This document shows positions 25,412 through 35,027 of a DNA stretch of 64,000 bases, piece after piece. The position numbers and the translations under genes were made by a program. The stretch's first letter is position 1. Each line of letters starts with the position of its first letter. Under the pieces are notes generated by a model, which saw only the letters and a program-made list of their open reading frames with translations, was not told the origin of the DNA and did not search any database. This DNA comes from Methanoculleus sp. (GTDB lineage: Archaea; Halobacteriota; Methanomicrobia; Methanomicrobiales; Methanoculleaceae), in the NCBI GenBank assembly GCA_018433835.1, contig JAHDQM010000002.1, positions 38,952 to 102,951 on the forward strand, read 5' to 3'.

Positions 25412-27201
25412 TGGAAGACTTCCTCAAAGGAGAATGCCGTGTACTCCGCAAACGATGCGTCAAGGATCTTTCCGTCCAGATCCTCCCGTGCAACGGCAAA
25501 GGACATGGTGTCGGGGTACCCGATATAACTGTACTCGGTAATCCCGCGGTACTCCGTGGTGTTCGAGGCAGCCTGCAGGATCTCGATCATCTCACCCGTG
25601 CCGATGCTGCGGCCTTCGTTCATGAATCGGTTCAGGGTGTCGTTCATTGCTCTGTACCGGTAATGAGTCAGCAGAATGGGTGCCGGGTCTCCGTTCGCCG
25701 CTGCTTCCGCTTCGGTGCCTCCCCCGGCAGTATAGACGTAGAAGTCATTGGTCGTCAGGATTGCAGGGATGCCGGTCGGCGGAACCACACCAGGTCTCCG
25801 TACCGCCATGCCATAGGAGTCGGACTCGAACGTCACCGAAGGGGTCCCGTTGGGATCCGTTTTATACGGCATCGAGACTGCGGTATTCCAGCCACCCGTC
25901 CGTGTCATGTCCCGCGACATCCAGTAGGCCTCCGCCTCGGGGATGGTCCGGCAGTGCTGCAGGGTTTCCATATAGAGCGTGGAGTATTCGAGCAGGTTCG
26001 CTGCACTGAAGTTCGGGCCGTATCCGACGGAATGCGTGACCAGGATCAGGCCTTCCTCGTTCATGGCGTTGTATGTCCCGTAGAAGCCGGGCCAGTCGAT
26101 ACCCACGACCCGCATCTTGCCGCTCCCCTCTTCGGGCTCGGTTGCGACGATGAGGAGGGCGTTCACCGTGACTTTCCGCAGGTCGTTCTCCCCGTCCATA
26201 TTCTTGCCGTGGATCACTCCACCGGCAAGTTCGTCGTTCTGTGTCAGGTTGCCCCAGGCGACCGCGTTCGAGCACATTATGCTGTTTCGCTCGCCCGTGG
26301 CCCTATCCCCGATGGAATCTCTCAGGTGCGCCAGGCAGTACAGGGCGTTGATCGCTAGAATATCCTCCCGCGTGACGTCCCTATCGAGGACGCCGATCCG
26401 CATGCTGGTCCCCGAGTCGCGCATGCCCCGGATCATCGCATCGGCAACGGGAATGTAGGGATCGTTTGCTGAGAAATTGTCCCGGATGAAGGGAAGGAGG
26501 TCGTTTTCATACAGCGACGGCGAACGGGCATAGAACTCGATCAGGACATACTCGACCCAGTCCCGGATCTGCGGACCGACAAGATATCCCTGGGCGTATG
26601 CCCGTTCTTCGTCGGTCCCCCGGAGGTGCAGGACCGGATACCCTTTGATGGTCTTCAGGGTTCCCCCGCCGCTTCCCCGGCTGACACTCAACTCCTCGTC
26701 CGGGTAAGGAGTCGGGGCGATCAACGCCAGATCGATGCCGGCAACGTCCCTGCCGGGGGCCACGTTCACGCTTGTCGGCATCAGGTAATCGTCGGTCCGG
26801 TACCAGCCGGTGGGTTCCCGGTAATCCTCGTGATCGATCCCACCGTCGCCGTTCGTATCCTTCCAGGCATAGATGACGTAATCGCCAGGTTCGGTAACCT
26901 GAATACGGTAGGGGCCCGGAGCGATGAGGGTTGTATATGCGGCGACATGCTGTGAGGCATACGGCCGTGCCTCGGTCTCTATCTCGCGTAGTTTCCTGGA
27001 GTCATTCAGGGGGATGGCGAGGACATAGATTGTGCCGGGACCGGTATCCCGGGAGACAAGATTACCGGAGATCGTGAATTCCTGATCCGTTAACGGCAAC
27101 TGCTGAAGGCCGGGATAGAGAGCGATCAATGCCATGAGGGCAATAAGGACGAAGATAGCCGCGAGTAGCGCCTTCATCAGGACGGGACTTCCTTGTTCCA
27201 T
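25408..27201 (-). CDS. C45-type autoproteolytic acyltransferase/hydrolase (Ntn fold), membrane-anchored
   Basis: 597 residues. An N-terminal helix (ALLAAIFVLIALMALIALY) acts as signal or anchor. Residues about 40-165 form a beta-rich module containing DTNGDGGIDHED, an EF-hand-like calcium loop. From about 180 the sequence follows the C45/acyl-CoA:6-aminopenicillanate acyltransferase-like family, with the likely Ntn nucleophile Cys310 in NSIMCSNAVAWGN and then IHGKNMDGEND. Such enzymes self-cleave before the cysteine and hydrolyse or transfer amide-linked acyl groups. The start at 27201 has GGAG 9 nt upstream; a TATA-like TTAATATACT lies about 75 nt upstream. Outer-surface location is inferred from the N-terminal helix. 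Confidence 0.78.
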   Translation of the reverse strand: MEQGSPVLMKALLAAIFVLIALMALIALYPGLQQLPLTDQEFTISGNLVSRDTGPGTIYVLAIPLNDSRKLREIETEARPYASQHVAAYTTLIAPGPYRIQVTEPGDYVIYAWKDTNGDGGIDHEDYREPTGWYRTDDYLMPTSVNVAPGRDVAGIDLALIAPTPYPDEELSVSRGSGGGTLKTIKGYPVLHLRGTDEERAYAQGYLVGPQIRDWVEYVLIEFYARSPSLYENDLLPFIRDNFSANDPYIPVADAMIRGMRDSGTSMRIGVLDRDVTREDILAINALYCLAHLRDSIGDRATGERNSIMCSNAVAWGNLTQNDELAGGVIHGKNMDGENDLRKVTVNALLIVATEPEEGSGKMRVVGIDWPGFYGTYNAMNEEGLILVTHSVGYGPNFSAANLLEYSTLYMETLQHCRTIPEAEAYWMSRDMTRTGGWNTAVSMPYKTDPNGTPSVTFESDSYGMAVRRPGVVPPTGIPAILTTNDFYVYTAGGGTEAEAAANGDPAPILLTHYRYRAMNDTLNRFMNEGRSIGTGEMIEILQAASNTTEYRGITEYSYIGYPDTMSFAVAREDLDGKILDASFAEYTAFSFEEVFQ

Positions 27202-27519
27202 GTATGTGCTCCAGGTGGTTTGCCGGTGTGTGCTTGCGGTGAGAAGAAACCCGTCATCGTCAAATCCTTGAGAGTATATTAACGTTACGCCGGGAACACA
27301 GGGGGATTTACTTCTTCTGCAAAATCCAGGTTTATCCGAATTCCGGGGAGAACTCGTAAAAATGAAGAGCCCGCGTAGAACCCTCAAGCAGAAAATCCGC
27401 CCTCTCACAACGGCCCTGCAGGCATGCCCCGAACCGGTGTGATCCCCATCAAACCAGGCAGCCCGACCACCAGGAAGGGCAGTAAAGCGGCGGCCGGCAA
27501 CTGCTCTGTGCCGGTCAAC

Positions 27520-28533
27520 CTACCCTGCAGTGGGGGCATCAGCAGGTTGAAGCCCGGAGAGTTTTCGTTTCAACTGATAAGCAAGAGATACTGTCCTCGA
27601 TAGCGGGACCAATCTTGCATGAATCGGTACGTGCTCGGCCCCGAATTTTGCTTTACCCTGCAAACGGGGGTTTTTCGGTTCCAGTTTCTGCCGCCCGAAG
27701 GATAGTTTCGCATAGCCGTTATCCCACGCCCAGTTGACCAGATCCCAGTGAATAGGATACGTGGGAGTATATCGGTTCGGGAGGTTCCGGTTCAGGGCCA
27801 GGTACTGGTAATAGGCGGTTGTCCGATCCGGGGATGCCAGTGTCAGCCATCCGCCTGCAAACACGTCGCCGTTCGTCAGAGTCGCAATTCTCGCTTCGTC
27901 GGGGAATAATTCCAGAAGCCTCTCGAAGAAGGAGAACGGCAGAATATCTCCGTTGATATGTGTCAGGTTTTCTACGTAATAGTGATAGAATCTTTTGATC
28001 TCCGTTGGTTCGTGCACCTCCTGGATCGTAAAGCCTCTCTTTTCAAATATCTGGATATTGTATCGCATATTCCTCGAAAAACCGCTCCATATGGCCTCCG
28101 GAGATTTCTGTTTCAGGTCCAATACCATGTTGCCCGTACGCTCAACGATGAAGTTGTCGCGTTTTATTTCCGCGATAATGTCCGGGCGGTAGGTGTTGAA
28201 GTGCAGGAACGAGTACTCTTCTGTGAAAAGCGACAGGATCTCATCAAGGCGGCCGACATCAAACGAATCATCCAGAATCATGTTGTTGAATTCGGAGTGA
28301 GGTATGCTGTTTAGGCCCCGGAAAAAGCCTACCGACTGTTCAGTGAACGGACAGATACCGATGACCTTCCCGCCATCAAGAATGAGATAGTAGCGTAATC
28401 GCAGTTTCAGTACATCCTCGAGTATGCTCTTCCAGTGCATACTGTGAAACGGCGTGCCCTCCCGGGATCGATCGTTAAACTCTTCCCATTGGTGTGTGTT
28501 CCCTTCGGACAACAGCTCAATGGAGTAAGCCAT
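27520..28533 (-). CDS. GNAT-family acyltransferase (Acetyltransf_6/FemAB-like), copy 1
   Basis: 337 residues starting MAYSIELLSEGNTHQWEEF. The C-terminal half has the pattern of PF13480-type GNAT proteins found in exopolysaccharide clusters: TTAYYQYLALNRNLPNRYTP and WAWDNGYAKLSFGRQ. The N-terminal half is a second GNAT-like fold (YYLILDGGKVIGICPF). Members transfer acyl or aminoacyl groups to sugars or peptides; the substrate is unknown. Start 28533 is preferred over in-frame upstream codons because GGTG lies about 6 nt before it, as in copy 3. Close paralogue of 29695-30717. Confidence 0.75.
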   Translation of the reverse strand: MAYSIELLSEGNTHQWEEFNDRSREGTPFHSMHWKSILEDVLKLRLRYYLILDGGKVIGICPFTEQSVGFFRGLNSIPHSEFNNMILDDSFDVGRLDEILSLFTEEYSFLHFNTYRPDIIAEIKRDNFIVERTGNMVLDLKQKSPEAIWSGFSRNMRYNIQIFEKRGFTIQEVHEPTEIKRFYHYYVENLTHINGDILPFSFFERLLELFPDEARIATLTNGDVFAGGWLTLASPDRTTAYYQYLALNRNLPNRYTPTYPIHWDLVNWAWDNGYAKLSFGRQKLEPKNPRLQGKAKFGAEHVPIHARLVPLSRTVSLAYQLKRKLSGLQPADAPTAG

Positions 28534-28644
28534 GAGGGGCACCATGCCGGACAACACAGATAATACTTTTCACCACCTCAGGTCTGTCGTCCGAACGGAT
28601 GCAGCCTATGCAGCCCCGCAACGAAACGCCGCGGTGAAGCCCGG

Positions 28645-29694
28645 TCATCTCCGTTGCGGGGATCCTGTGCCGGCTTTTGAGGTGATGCAGGAGGCCACGC
28701 CCTTCATGCGATTGTTGAGTCCGTTTATGATGTTGTACCTGGGCCCGGACAGTTCAACGCCGTAGTAAGGAACAAGGTCCGGGTTGAAAGTGGAGAGAAA
28801 TGCGCTCAGGCGGGCCATGTTTCCTCCCATCAAATTGACCGACGGATAATTCCGTTCCGCAAAGTGGGTGATAACCTCGCCGAGAAGAAGCGAGGCCGCC
28901 CCCGTATTCAGGTGCTCTTCCGAAGAGGCGGCAGACCAGCGATGAGCGGTCTTTTGGTCGCAGACGATGACTTCAGCCGCAGCTACTTCTCCCGAAGGAG
29001 TCCTCGCGACCCACATCTCGCCCAGATTCTTCTCCCGGATCGCATCCAGCATGCTCATGAGGTGTTTTCTGGAGAACGGCGGTTGGGTATTCTGCTTTGC
29101 AAAGGTCTTTTTCGTGAGTTCCCAGTATGTCCCGGGGTCGAAATGCTCTGTTGCGGTAATACCCAGTTTCTGAGCTTTACGAATACTTCGCCGTGCGTTT
29201 TTGGAGATGTGTTCGAACACATCCCCGTTGATCGGAAGCATATAAGTGTAGTATACCCTGGCACTCCACCCGTTCCTGGTGAATCCTCGAATATCCCCCA
29301 GTCCCGGGGAATTCACCAGGTCCACGTGGTCGAATCTCTTCCGGACGATATGATCGCGGATGGATGCGATGACCCTGTCGGCATGCAACTCCTTCTCTCT
29401 CCGTTTGGTGCTCTCGACTCCGGCTATCACCATCCCCCCGTAAGGGGCCAGCAGCGCTGCAGAAGAGGCGATTCTGAGCAATTTATACGGGTTTGACAGG
29501 AGAAGGGGACAGCCCCCGATCAATGTCTCATCCTCGTAGCACCCGAGTATCACCAGTGCCCGGTTCAGGGATGAAGCAGTCTTCTGCAACCAGTCGCTCG
29601 TGTGGAAGACCGTCCCCTGAAGAGAGCCGGCGACCAGCTCGTCCCACGCCGCCAGTTCGCCGGACTCCAGTGATCTCACCTCGGTTCGCACCAT
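28645..29694 (-). CDS. FemAB-like GNAT acyltransferase, copy 2
   Basis: 349 residues, more distant from the flanking copies 1 and 3. The N-terminus has FHTSDWLQKTASSL and an LIGGCPLLLS strand. The central HISKNARRSIRKAQKLGITA is the basic motif of FemAB/lipid II glycyltransferase-like proteins. The later WVARTPSGEVAAAEVIVCDQ and HLNTGAASLLLGEVITHFAE complete the second GNAT fold. Probably decorates a surface glycan or lipid-linked intermediate, but this is inferred from the cluster. Its ATG follows the stop of copy 3 with no gap. Confidence 0.75.
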   Translation of the reverse strand: MVRTEVRSLESGELAAWDELVAGSLQGTVFHTSDWLQKTASSLNRALVILGCYEDETLIGGCPLLLSNPYKLLRIASSAALLAPYGGMVIAGVESTKRREKELHADRVIASIRDHIVRKRFDHVDLVNSPGLGDIRGFTRNGWSARVYYTYMLPINGDVFEHISKNARRSIRKAQKLGITATEHFDPGTYWELTKKTFAKQNTQPPFSRKHLMSMLDAIREKNLGEMWVARTPSGEVAAAEVIVCDQKTAHRWSAASSEEHLNTGAASLLLGEVITHFAERNYPSVNLMGGNMARLSAFLSTFNPDLVPYYGVELSGPRYNIINGLNNRMKGVASCITSKAGTGSPQRR

Positions 29695-30717
29695 TCAGGA
29701 CACCCGCCCCGTTGAGGGGGCACTAGCCTCCCGGCTTCCTGAAACGGTCTGTCTCAACTGGTAGAGCAGGGAAGCCGTCTTCGAAAGCAGGACAACCCTC
29801 GAATGGATTGGCACGGGTTCGGCCCCGAACTTTGCTTTGCTTCGGACACGGGGATTATCCAGTTTCTCCCGTCCGAACGATATCTTCTCGTATCCGTTCT
29901 CCCACGCCCAGTTGATCCCCTCCCACGAAAGGTAGTAACTGGGAGAGTACTTGTTCGGGAGGTCCCGGTTGAGTGCAAGGTACTGGAAGTAAGCGGTTTT
30001 TCGGGCAGGGTCCAGCAGCGTCAGGTTTCCACCGGCAAATACGCCATTGTTCGTCACGATTGCAACCCTCACTTCGTCCGGGGAAAATGAGTCCAGAAGC
30101 CTCTCGAAGAAGGTAAACGGCAGGATATACCCTTTTATGTGACTCAGATTTTCCCTGTAATACTGATAAAATTTCTCCATGCCGCCCCCCTTTCCTACTT
30201 CCTGGACCGTAAAGCCGCCTTTTTCAAATCTACTGACTTTATACCGCTCGTCCTTTGAGAGGATCTCCTTCCATATCGTCCCGGGAGGGGTCTGGTGTAA
30301 GTCCAGTAGTATATTGCATCCATCCTCATTCGGGACATTGACGTACTCGATCCTGTCAGGCAAGGTCGAATCATAAGTGTTGAAGGAGAGAAACGAATAT
30401 TTATTCGAGAAAAGGGAGAGAATCTCGTTGATATCGTCGGCATTGAACGTGCCGTCCAGCAGGATATTGTTGTACTCGGATCGGGGTATGCCGCTTAAGC
30501 CCCGAAAGAGTTTCAGCGACCGTTTGACAAACGGGCATATGCCGACGACCTTCCCGCCATCAAGGACGAGGTAGTAGCGTAATCGCAGCTTCAATACGTC
30601 TTCGAGTAGATTTTTCCATCTTATACCGTGAAATGGCGTCCCCTCCCTGCACCGGCTGTTAAATTCCTCCCACCGGTGAGCATTGCCCTGTGATAGCAGT
30701 TCGATGGAATACGTCAT
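29695..30717 (-). CDS. GNAT-family acyltransferase (Acetyltransf_6/FemAB-like), copy 3
   Basis: 340 residues starting MTYSIELLSQGNAHRWEEF, closely similar to copy 1 throughout (shared DVLKLRLRYYL, GKVVGICPF, YFQYLALNRDLPNKYSPSYY). Both proteins end with the KAKFGAE-VPIHSR segment. AAGGTG lies about 6 nt before the ATG at 30717. Copies 1 and 3 probably arose by duplication around copy 2. Confidence 0.75.
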   Translation of the reverse strand: MTYSIELLSQGNAHRWEEFNSRCREGTPFHGIRWKNLLEDVLKLRLRYYLVLDGGKVVGICPFVKRSLKLFRGLSGIPRSEYNNILLDGTFNADDINEILSLFSNKYSFLSFNTYDSTLPDRIEYVNVPNEDGCNILLDLHQTPPGTIWKEILSKDERYKVSRFEKGGFTVQEVGKGGGMEKFYQYYRENLSHIKGYILPFTFFERLLDSFSPDEVRVAIVTNNGVFAGGNLTLLDPARKTAYFQYLALNRDLPNKYSPSYYLSWEGINWAWENGYEKISFGREKLDNPRVRSKAKFGAEPVPIHSRVVLLSKTASLLYQLRQTVSGSREASAPSTGRVS

Positions 30718-30795
30718 GAGGGGCACCTTGAGCGACACCGGCATTAACGTTTTCTGTCACCCTGCAAAGGCTATCCCGATGCTCTCCCGGCCGCG

Positions 30796-30960
30796 ATGAT
30801 GCCAGCCCGATCTCTCAGTACCGGGATCAACGACCGGGAAGTCGTCGGAATGAGCCCCGGGGCCGAACGGTCGGCGCTGAACTTTCAGGGGTTGGCCAGC
30901 ATCCCCCACTCTGAGATGAATGGGATTGTACTGGACGATACGTTCAACGCCGACCATTGT
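30796..30960 (+). pseudogene. Remnant of a copy 1/3-type GNAT gene, opposite orientation
   Basis: The plus-strand frame reads EVVGMSPGAERSALNFQGLA followed by SIPHSEMNGIVLDDTFNAD. This lines up with KVVGICPF-KRSLKLFRGLS and the following GIPRSEYNNILLDGTFNAD of copy 3. Only about 50 residues remain, with no start or end of the family. It is inverted relative to the intact copies, so a rearrangement as well as a deletion took place. Confidence 0.7.
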
Positions 30961-31123
30961 GGGGCAGGCCGTTGCATGAATTCTTGAGCAGGGATCAGAA
31001 CGCGGCGGTCGATACCGGGACTCAGGTTGTCATGATATCCTCAAGATCCTAACTAACGTCAAGAGATCCGGAATACATCCCTCGGATCAGGCAAAAAACG
31101 CCCGATGTCCGGACACTGGCCCG
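30961..31123. other. Short non-coding stretch after the GNAT remnant
   Basis: No gene, repeat or structure recognised between the broken GNAT copy and the end of the GT4 gene. Confidence 0.4.
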
Positions 31124-32371
31124 CTAGATCTCGCATCCATACGTATCCAGAGGAATTCCCCGGGCGGATGGGCCGGGGGCTGCCCCGGGATACAGCAACG
31201 ATCTATAAAGTCCGATATATCGGCATGCTACGGACTCCCAGGTGAACGTGACGCCTAACTCCCTGGCGGCCGTCATCAGATCCTTAAGTCTCCCGGGATC
31301 GCCGAGCAGGTCCAGGACAGCGCTCACGACAGCCTCATCGCCGTCGGAACGATCGAATATCAGCGAACACGATTTAAGGAGATCGGCATGGTCGACGTCG
31401 GCTCTGACGATGGGGACGGTGCCGCACATCAGGTATTCATAGATCTTGTTGGGGGAGGTTCTTACCCAGTACCTCACGTCAGGTCTTATGAGAAGAAAGC
31501 CGATGTGAGCCTTCTCGGTAAGTTCGACGGTCTTCTCCCGGGGAACACGCCCGAAAAACCGGAACCTGCCGTTATGCTTCCCGGCAAGAGCGTCGATCTT
31601 CTCCTTCGAATCTTCGTCCAGGGAGGTTCCACCGACGAAGAAGTTCACGTTGTCGTACGACCGAATGGCTGCATCTGCAATGTTAAGAAGGAGGGCAACG
31701 TCCCTGTCGGCCATGTTATTGAGACTTCCTACATATACGGCATTTATGGGCGCCTCCGGATTCGCGGGATCAATCTTTCTGTTTATCACCTCATCGTCAT
31801 AATCCGAAGATATCGGATAATTCGGAACCGCTACAACGCATGATTCCGGAAACAATCTCTGGACCATATCTATATGGTGTTCGGAGACGGCAACTGCCCC
31901 GGAGATAACGTTCTTACCGAGGCCTTCGTAGAAAGCCGGCGTAGAAATACCCAGGTACTGTTTCCATACCTCGTAAACCTCATGTCTGTCATAGACGACC
32001 CTGGAGTTCTGCAGGCCGTCTTTAACCAGCATTCCGGCCAGCGGCAACAACTGGGGGTCATGAACATGGATAACGGACGGCTGCGCGGGATCGAAGCCGA
32101 GTGCCTCCAATGCTTCAAGGCAGTCTTTCAGTATCTTCCGTCTTAAACAGTATCCGAGGAAATACAGGGTCCTGAATTTCCCCTGAAGGATCGATATATT
32201 TATTCTAAACCCCTTCTCCCCGTATCGGGAGAATGCTCCCGGTTTTGCAGAATCACTCTTATAGTTATAGTGTACCCTGTAGATATTCAGCCCCCGATCT
32301 GCAAGATATTTAGTATGCCTCTCAATCCTTGCATCGCCCTCACGGTGCGCATCGAGAATAAGAACGTTCAT
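31124..32371 (-). CDS. Family 4 glycosyltransferase
   Basis: 415 residues, GT-B fold. The N-terminal Rossmann domain starts MNVLILDAHREGDARIERHT and includes VIHVHDPQLLPLAG. The C-terminal domain has NAVYVGSLNNMADRDVALLL, and the nucleotide-sugar binding end reads TSPNKIYEYLMCGTVPIVRA, an atypical E-x7-E motif region (the second glutamate is not seen). Donor and acceptor are unknown. The gene uses fewer GC-ending codons than the housekeeping genes. Confidence 0.82.
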   Translation of the reverse strand: MNVLILDAHREGDARIERHTKYLADRGLNIYRVHYNYKSDSAKPGAFSRYGEKGFRINISILQGKFRTLYFLGYCLRRKILKDCLEALEALGFDPAQPSVIHVHDPQLLPLAGMLVKDGLQNSRVVYDRHEVYEVWKQYLGISTPAFYEGLGKNVISGAVAVSEHHIDMVQRLFPESCVVAVPNYPISSDYDDEVINRKIDPANPEAPINAVYVGSLNNMADRDVALLLNIADAAIRSYDNVNFFVGGTSLDEDSKEKIDALAGKHNGRFRFFGRVPREKTVELTEKAHIGFLLIRPDVRYWVRTSPNKIYEYLMCGTVPIVRADVDHADLLKSCSLIFDRSDGDEAVVSAVLDLLGDPGRLKDLMTAARELGVTFTWESVACRYIGLYRSLLYPGAAPGPSARGIPLDTYGCEI

Positions 32372-32754
32372 GGGATTGCCTGCCGGTCAGTGGCGCCACG
32401 CTCGGGTTTATATCTAACGATCTTCAGACACCTGGTGGGACCGTCCTAAATAACCAGCCCCGGGATAAAATTCGAGATCGTGGCATTTCCCGGAATTAAC
32501 TAAAATGTCTGAGAGATTACTGGAAAATACCTCCACTCTGAAGCCGCACGCCAGTCGTCCCTGCGATGACCCCCGGCAACCGCAGGCGACCTTCAATCAC
32601 CCGTGCCATCGAACGGTTCTCGAGCAGGGGCAGGAGCGTTCAAGATGTGGTGAGCAACAGAAAAAAATTCCCACTCTCAACTCCTTTTACTCATAAGTAG
32701 ATCCCTTCCGATGAGCAAGGTCAAAATGTATTATCGCTTTAACTGACCGCTGAA
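32372..32754. other. Intergenic, no gene seen
   Basis: 383 bp between two minus-strand glycosyltransferase genes. Short open frames lack recognisable content. Base composition falls towards 32754, where the low-GC glycosyltransferase begins to be read from the other end. Confidence 0.35.
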
Positions 32755-33897
32755 CTATCGATACTGAGGAGACACTGAAGGATTCCTTTCATATTGTAGA
32801 TCGTTAGAAATAGCATTACAAAATTCCTCAAAGTATTTGTTTGAAATGACCTCCCAATCAAAGTTTTTTCTGGCGTAGTTCTGGATTTCTTTAGAGAATT
32901 CCGGGTCATAATTACTTAAGTAATTGAGAATTTCGGACTCTGCTATATCATCGTTTGAAGGGTGAAACAGCAGTCCCAGATTATTCTCTTCGACTAACTT
33001 AAAATTCGGTATCTGTGAAGCAATACACGGCAAACCCGACGCCATAGCTTCTGCTACCGTAAGAGTGGGTTCCCCTCCCTCGTACTTGCTGGTCATGAAA
33101 AAAAAGTCTGCGCAACTGTATATCTCAGGCAATTCTTCGGATTTAACGTAACCCAAAAACTTCACCCGCACGCCATTCTTTTTTGCGTATGCTTCTAATT
33201 CCGGTAAAAGTTTACCTGCCCCAACAACAACCAGAAGGTAATCATTATCGTAGTTTTGAATTCTTTTGAATAAATCAATCATCCTGAACGGCATTTTGTG
33301 GTATGTCAATCTCCCCACGGATAGAAATATTGTCGATCCTATTGGCAGGCCATGCCTGGCTCGAAGTTCATTTTTTTCGTAATTAGAACCGAATAAACCG
33401 GTATCTACCCCATTAATTATTTTTACGATATTTTCTTTATCAAACCCATTTGCTCTTAGGTCTAACATTGATTGGTCGCTGACCGAAGAAAAAGGAATAT
33501 TCGCACCCAATTTATCCAGGCAGTACCTTTCAAGGGCCTCGGAAATGATTTGATATGGTTTTAGGTAGAGGGGATACTGTATGCCGTGCGCCGTCGAATG
33601 AATGGTCACATAACTCCTCTTGAAGGGATTCGATCTTAGCATCAACGGATAGTGCAACCAGGCTATATCATATTGATCTTGCCGATTCTGGAAATATTTC
33701 GATACTTTATACCAGTAATGCACAAGGGAGAGTCTGCCGTATCCTGATACGGATTCGATTGTTATATCCGGTCCGGTGGGAGAACAGACGGTGCATTCGA
33801 CTCCCTTCTTTTCTAACTGTTGAACAACGTTATATGCAACGTTGGCAATCCCGGAACCGTAGGGATAGTATTCTGTCGTGCAGACTAATAATTTCAT
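32755..33897 (-). CDS. Family 4 glycosyltransferase, low-GC
   Basis: 380 residues. Opening MKLLVCTTEYYPYGSGIANV with a GSGIANVAYN loop, central IFLSVGRLTYHKMPFRMIDL, and the classic nucleotide-sugar motif EGGEPTLTVAEAMASGLPCI (E-x7-E). These identify a GT4 retaining glycosyltransferase. The gene is visibly AT-richer than its neighbours, with many A/T third positions and poly-A/poly-T runs, which suggests acquisition from another lineage or a recent cassette exchange. The ATG at 33897 begins the conserved N-terminus. Confidence 0.87.
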   Translation of the reverse strand: MKLLVCTTEYYPYGSGIANVAYNVVQQLEKKGVECTVCSPTGPDITIESVSGYGRLSLVHYWYKVSKYFQNRQDQYDIAWLHYPLMLRSNPFKRSYVTIHSTAHGIQYPLYLKPYQIISEALERYCLDKLGANIPFSSVSDQSMLDLRANGFDKENIVKIINGVDTGLFGSNYEKNELRARHGLPIGSTIFLSVGRLTYHKMPFRMIDLFKRIQNYDNDYLLVVVGAGKLLPELEAYAKKNGVRVKFLGYVKSEELPEIYSCADFFFMTSKYEGGEPTLTVAEAMASGLPCIASQIPNFKLVEENNLGLLFHPSNDDIAESEILNYLSNYDPEFSKEIQNYARKNFDWEVISNKYFEEFCNAISNDLQYERNPSVSPQYR

Positions 33898-34067
33898 TCT
33901 ATTCCCCTCATCCTGGTTTCCTGGTCAAATGGTTCCAGTCCGCCTGTAACGGAATGCTCACTATCTGGCGGCGCAGGCCTTACTCTACAGGCACAGGGTA
34001 TCCTCATCGACAACTTCCCGGGTTGAGAGGGCATTCTGAGGGTATTGGTCGTATGCATACCGTCTCC

Positions 34068-35012
34068 TCAAGGTGTCTGCACATACCACCCGGCAAACCT
34101 GCCCAGGCCTTCCCTGATAGGAACCTCGGGCCTGTATCCAACCAGTTTCCCGGCAAGAGAGGTGTCCGCCAGCGTATGCTCCGCATCGCCCTTCTGCCTG
34201 TCGGAGTACACCACCTCAGACTCACTCCCGGTAATCTCCCGGAGATGGGCGATCAGGTCGTTCACCGTAATCCGATGGCCGCCGCCGACATTCATCACGC
34301 GGCCGTCGGCGGCGTCCGTCTCGAGCAGTCTCCGGTTCACCCGGACGATGTCGTCGATGTAGGTGAAGTCGCGGGTCTGGTCGCCGTCGCCAAAGACCGT
34401 GATCGGCTCGTTTGCAAGCATCTTTCGGGTGAAGATGGATATTGCGAGGTCAGGGCGCATCCTGGGGCCGTAGACCGTGAAATACCGGAGCGAGACTGTC
34501 GGGAGGCCGTAGACCTCGTAAAAGACCCGGCAGTAGTGCTCGGCGGCAAGCTTCGAGACACCGTAGGGAGAGAGCGGCACGGTGGGGTGCGCTTCATCGA
34601 ACGGCAGGTACTGCACCTTCCCGTAGACCGAAGAAGAAGAAGCGTTGATCACCCGCTTTACGCCGGCATCGAGGGAGGCCTTGAGGACGTTTAAGGTCCC
34701 GAGCACGTTGACGTTGTTCGGTTTGAACGGGTCCTCGACCGATATCCTGACACCGGCCTGGGCGGCCTCGTGGAAAACGAACTCCACATCGGAGTCTATC
34801 ACACTTCGGAGAAAGTTGAGGTCGGTGATGTCGCCTTCGATGAAACGCACGCTCGGGTTTGCAAGGAGGGTCTCGAGGTTGCGCCGTTTCAGATCCGGCG
34901 AGTAGTAGTCGTCAAGGTTGTCGATGATGACGACCTCGCGCTCCTTTGCTATCTCTTCGGCGATGTGGGACCCGATGAACCCCGCTCCCCCGATTACGGC
35001 AATTTTTGACAT
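34068..35012 (-). CDS. UDP-glucose 4-epimerase-like NAD-dependent epimerase
   Basis: 314 residues, extended SDR. NAD-binding VIGGAGFIGSHIAEE at the start, VINASSSSVYG, and the catalytic SPYGVSKLAAEHY (Tyr-x3-Lys). VFGDGDQTRDFTYIDDIV is the signature of the UDP-hexose epimerase/4,6-dehydratase group. Most like UDP-glucose or UDP-glucuronate 4-epimerases. With galU and ugd upstream in the same direction it forms a plausible route from glucose-1-P to UDP-glucose, UDP-glucuronate and UDP-galacturonate; that chain is inference. Confidence 0.87.
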   Translation of the reverse strand: MSKIAVIGGAGFIGSHIAEEIAKEREVVIIDNLDDYYSPDLKRRNLETLLANPSVRFIEGDITDLNFLRSVIDSDVEFVFHEAAQAGVRISVEDPFKPNNVNVLGTLNVLKASLDAGVKRVINASSSSVYGKVQYLPFDEAHPTVPLSPYGVSKLAAEHYCRVFYEVYGLPTVSLRYFTVYGPRMRPDLAISIFTRKMLANEPITVFGDGDQTRDFTYIDDIVRVNRRLLETDAADGRVMNVGGGHRITVNDLIAHLREITGSESEVVYSDRQKGDAEHTLADTSLAGKLVGYRPEVPIREGLGRFAGWYVQTP

Positions 35013-35027
35013 AAATCACCCCTACGA

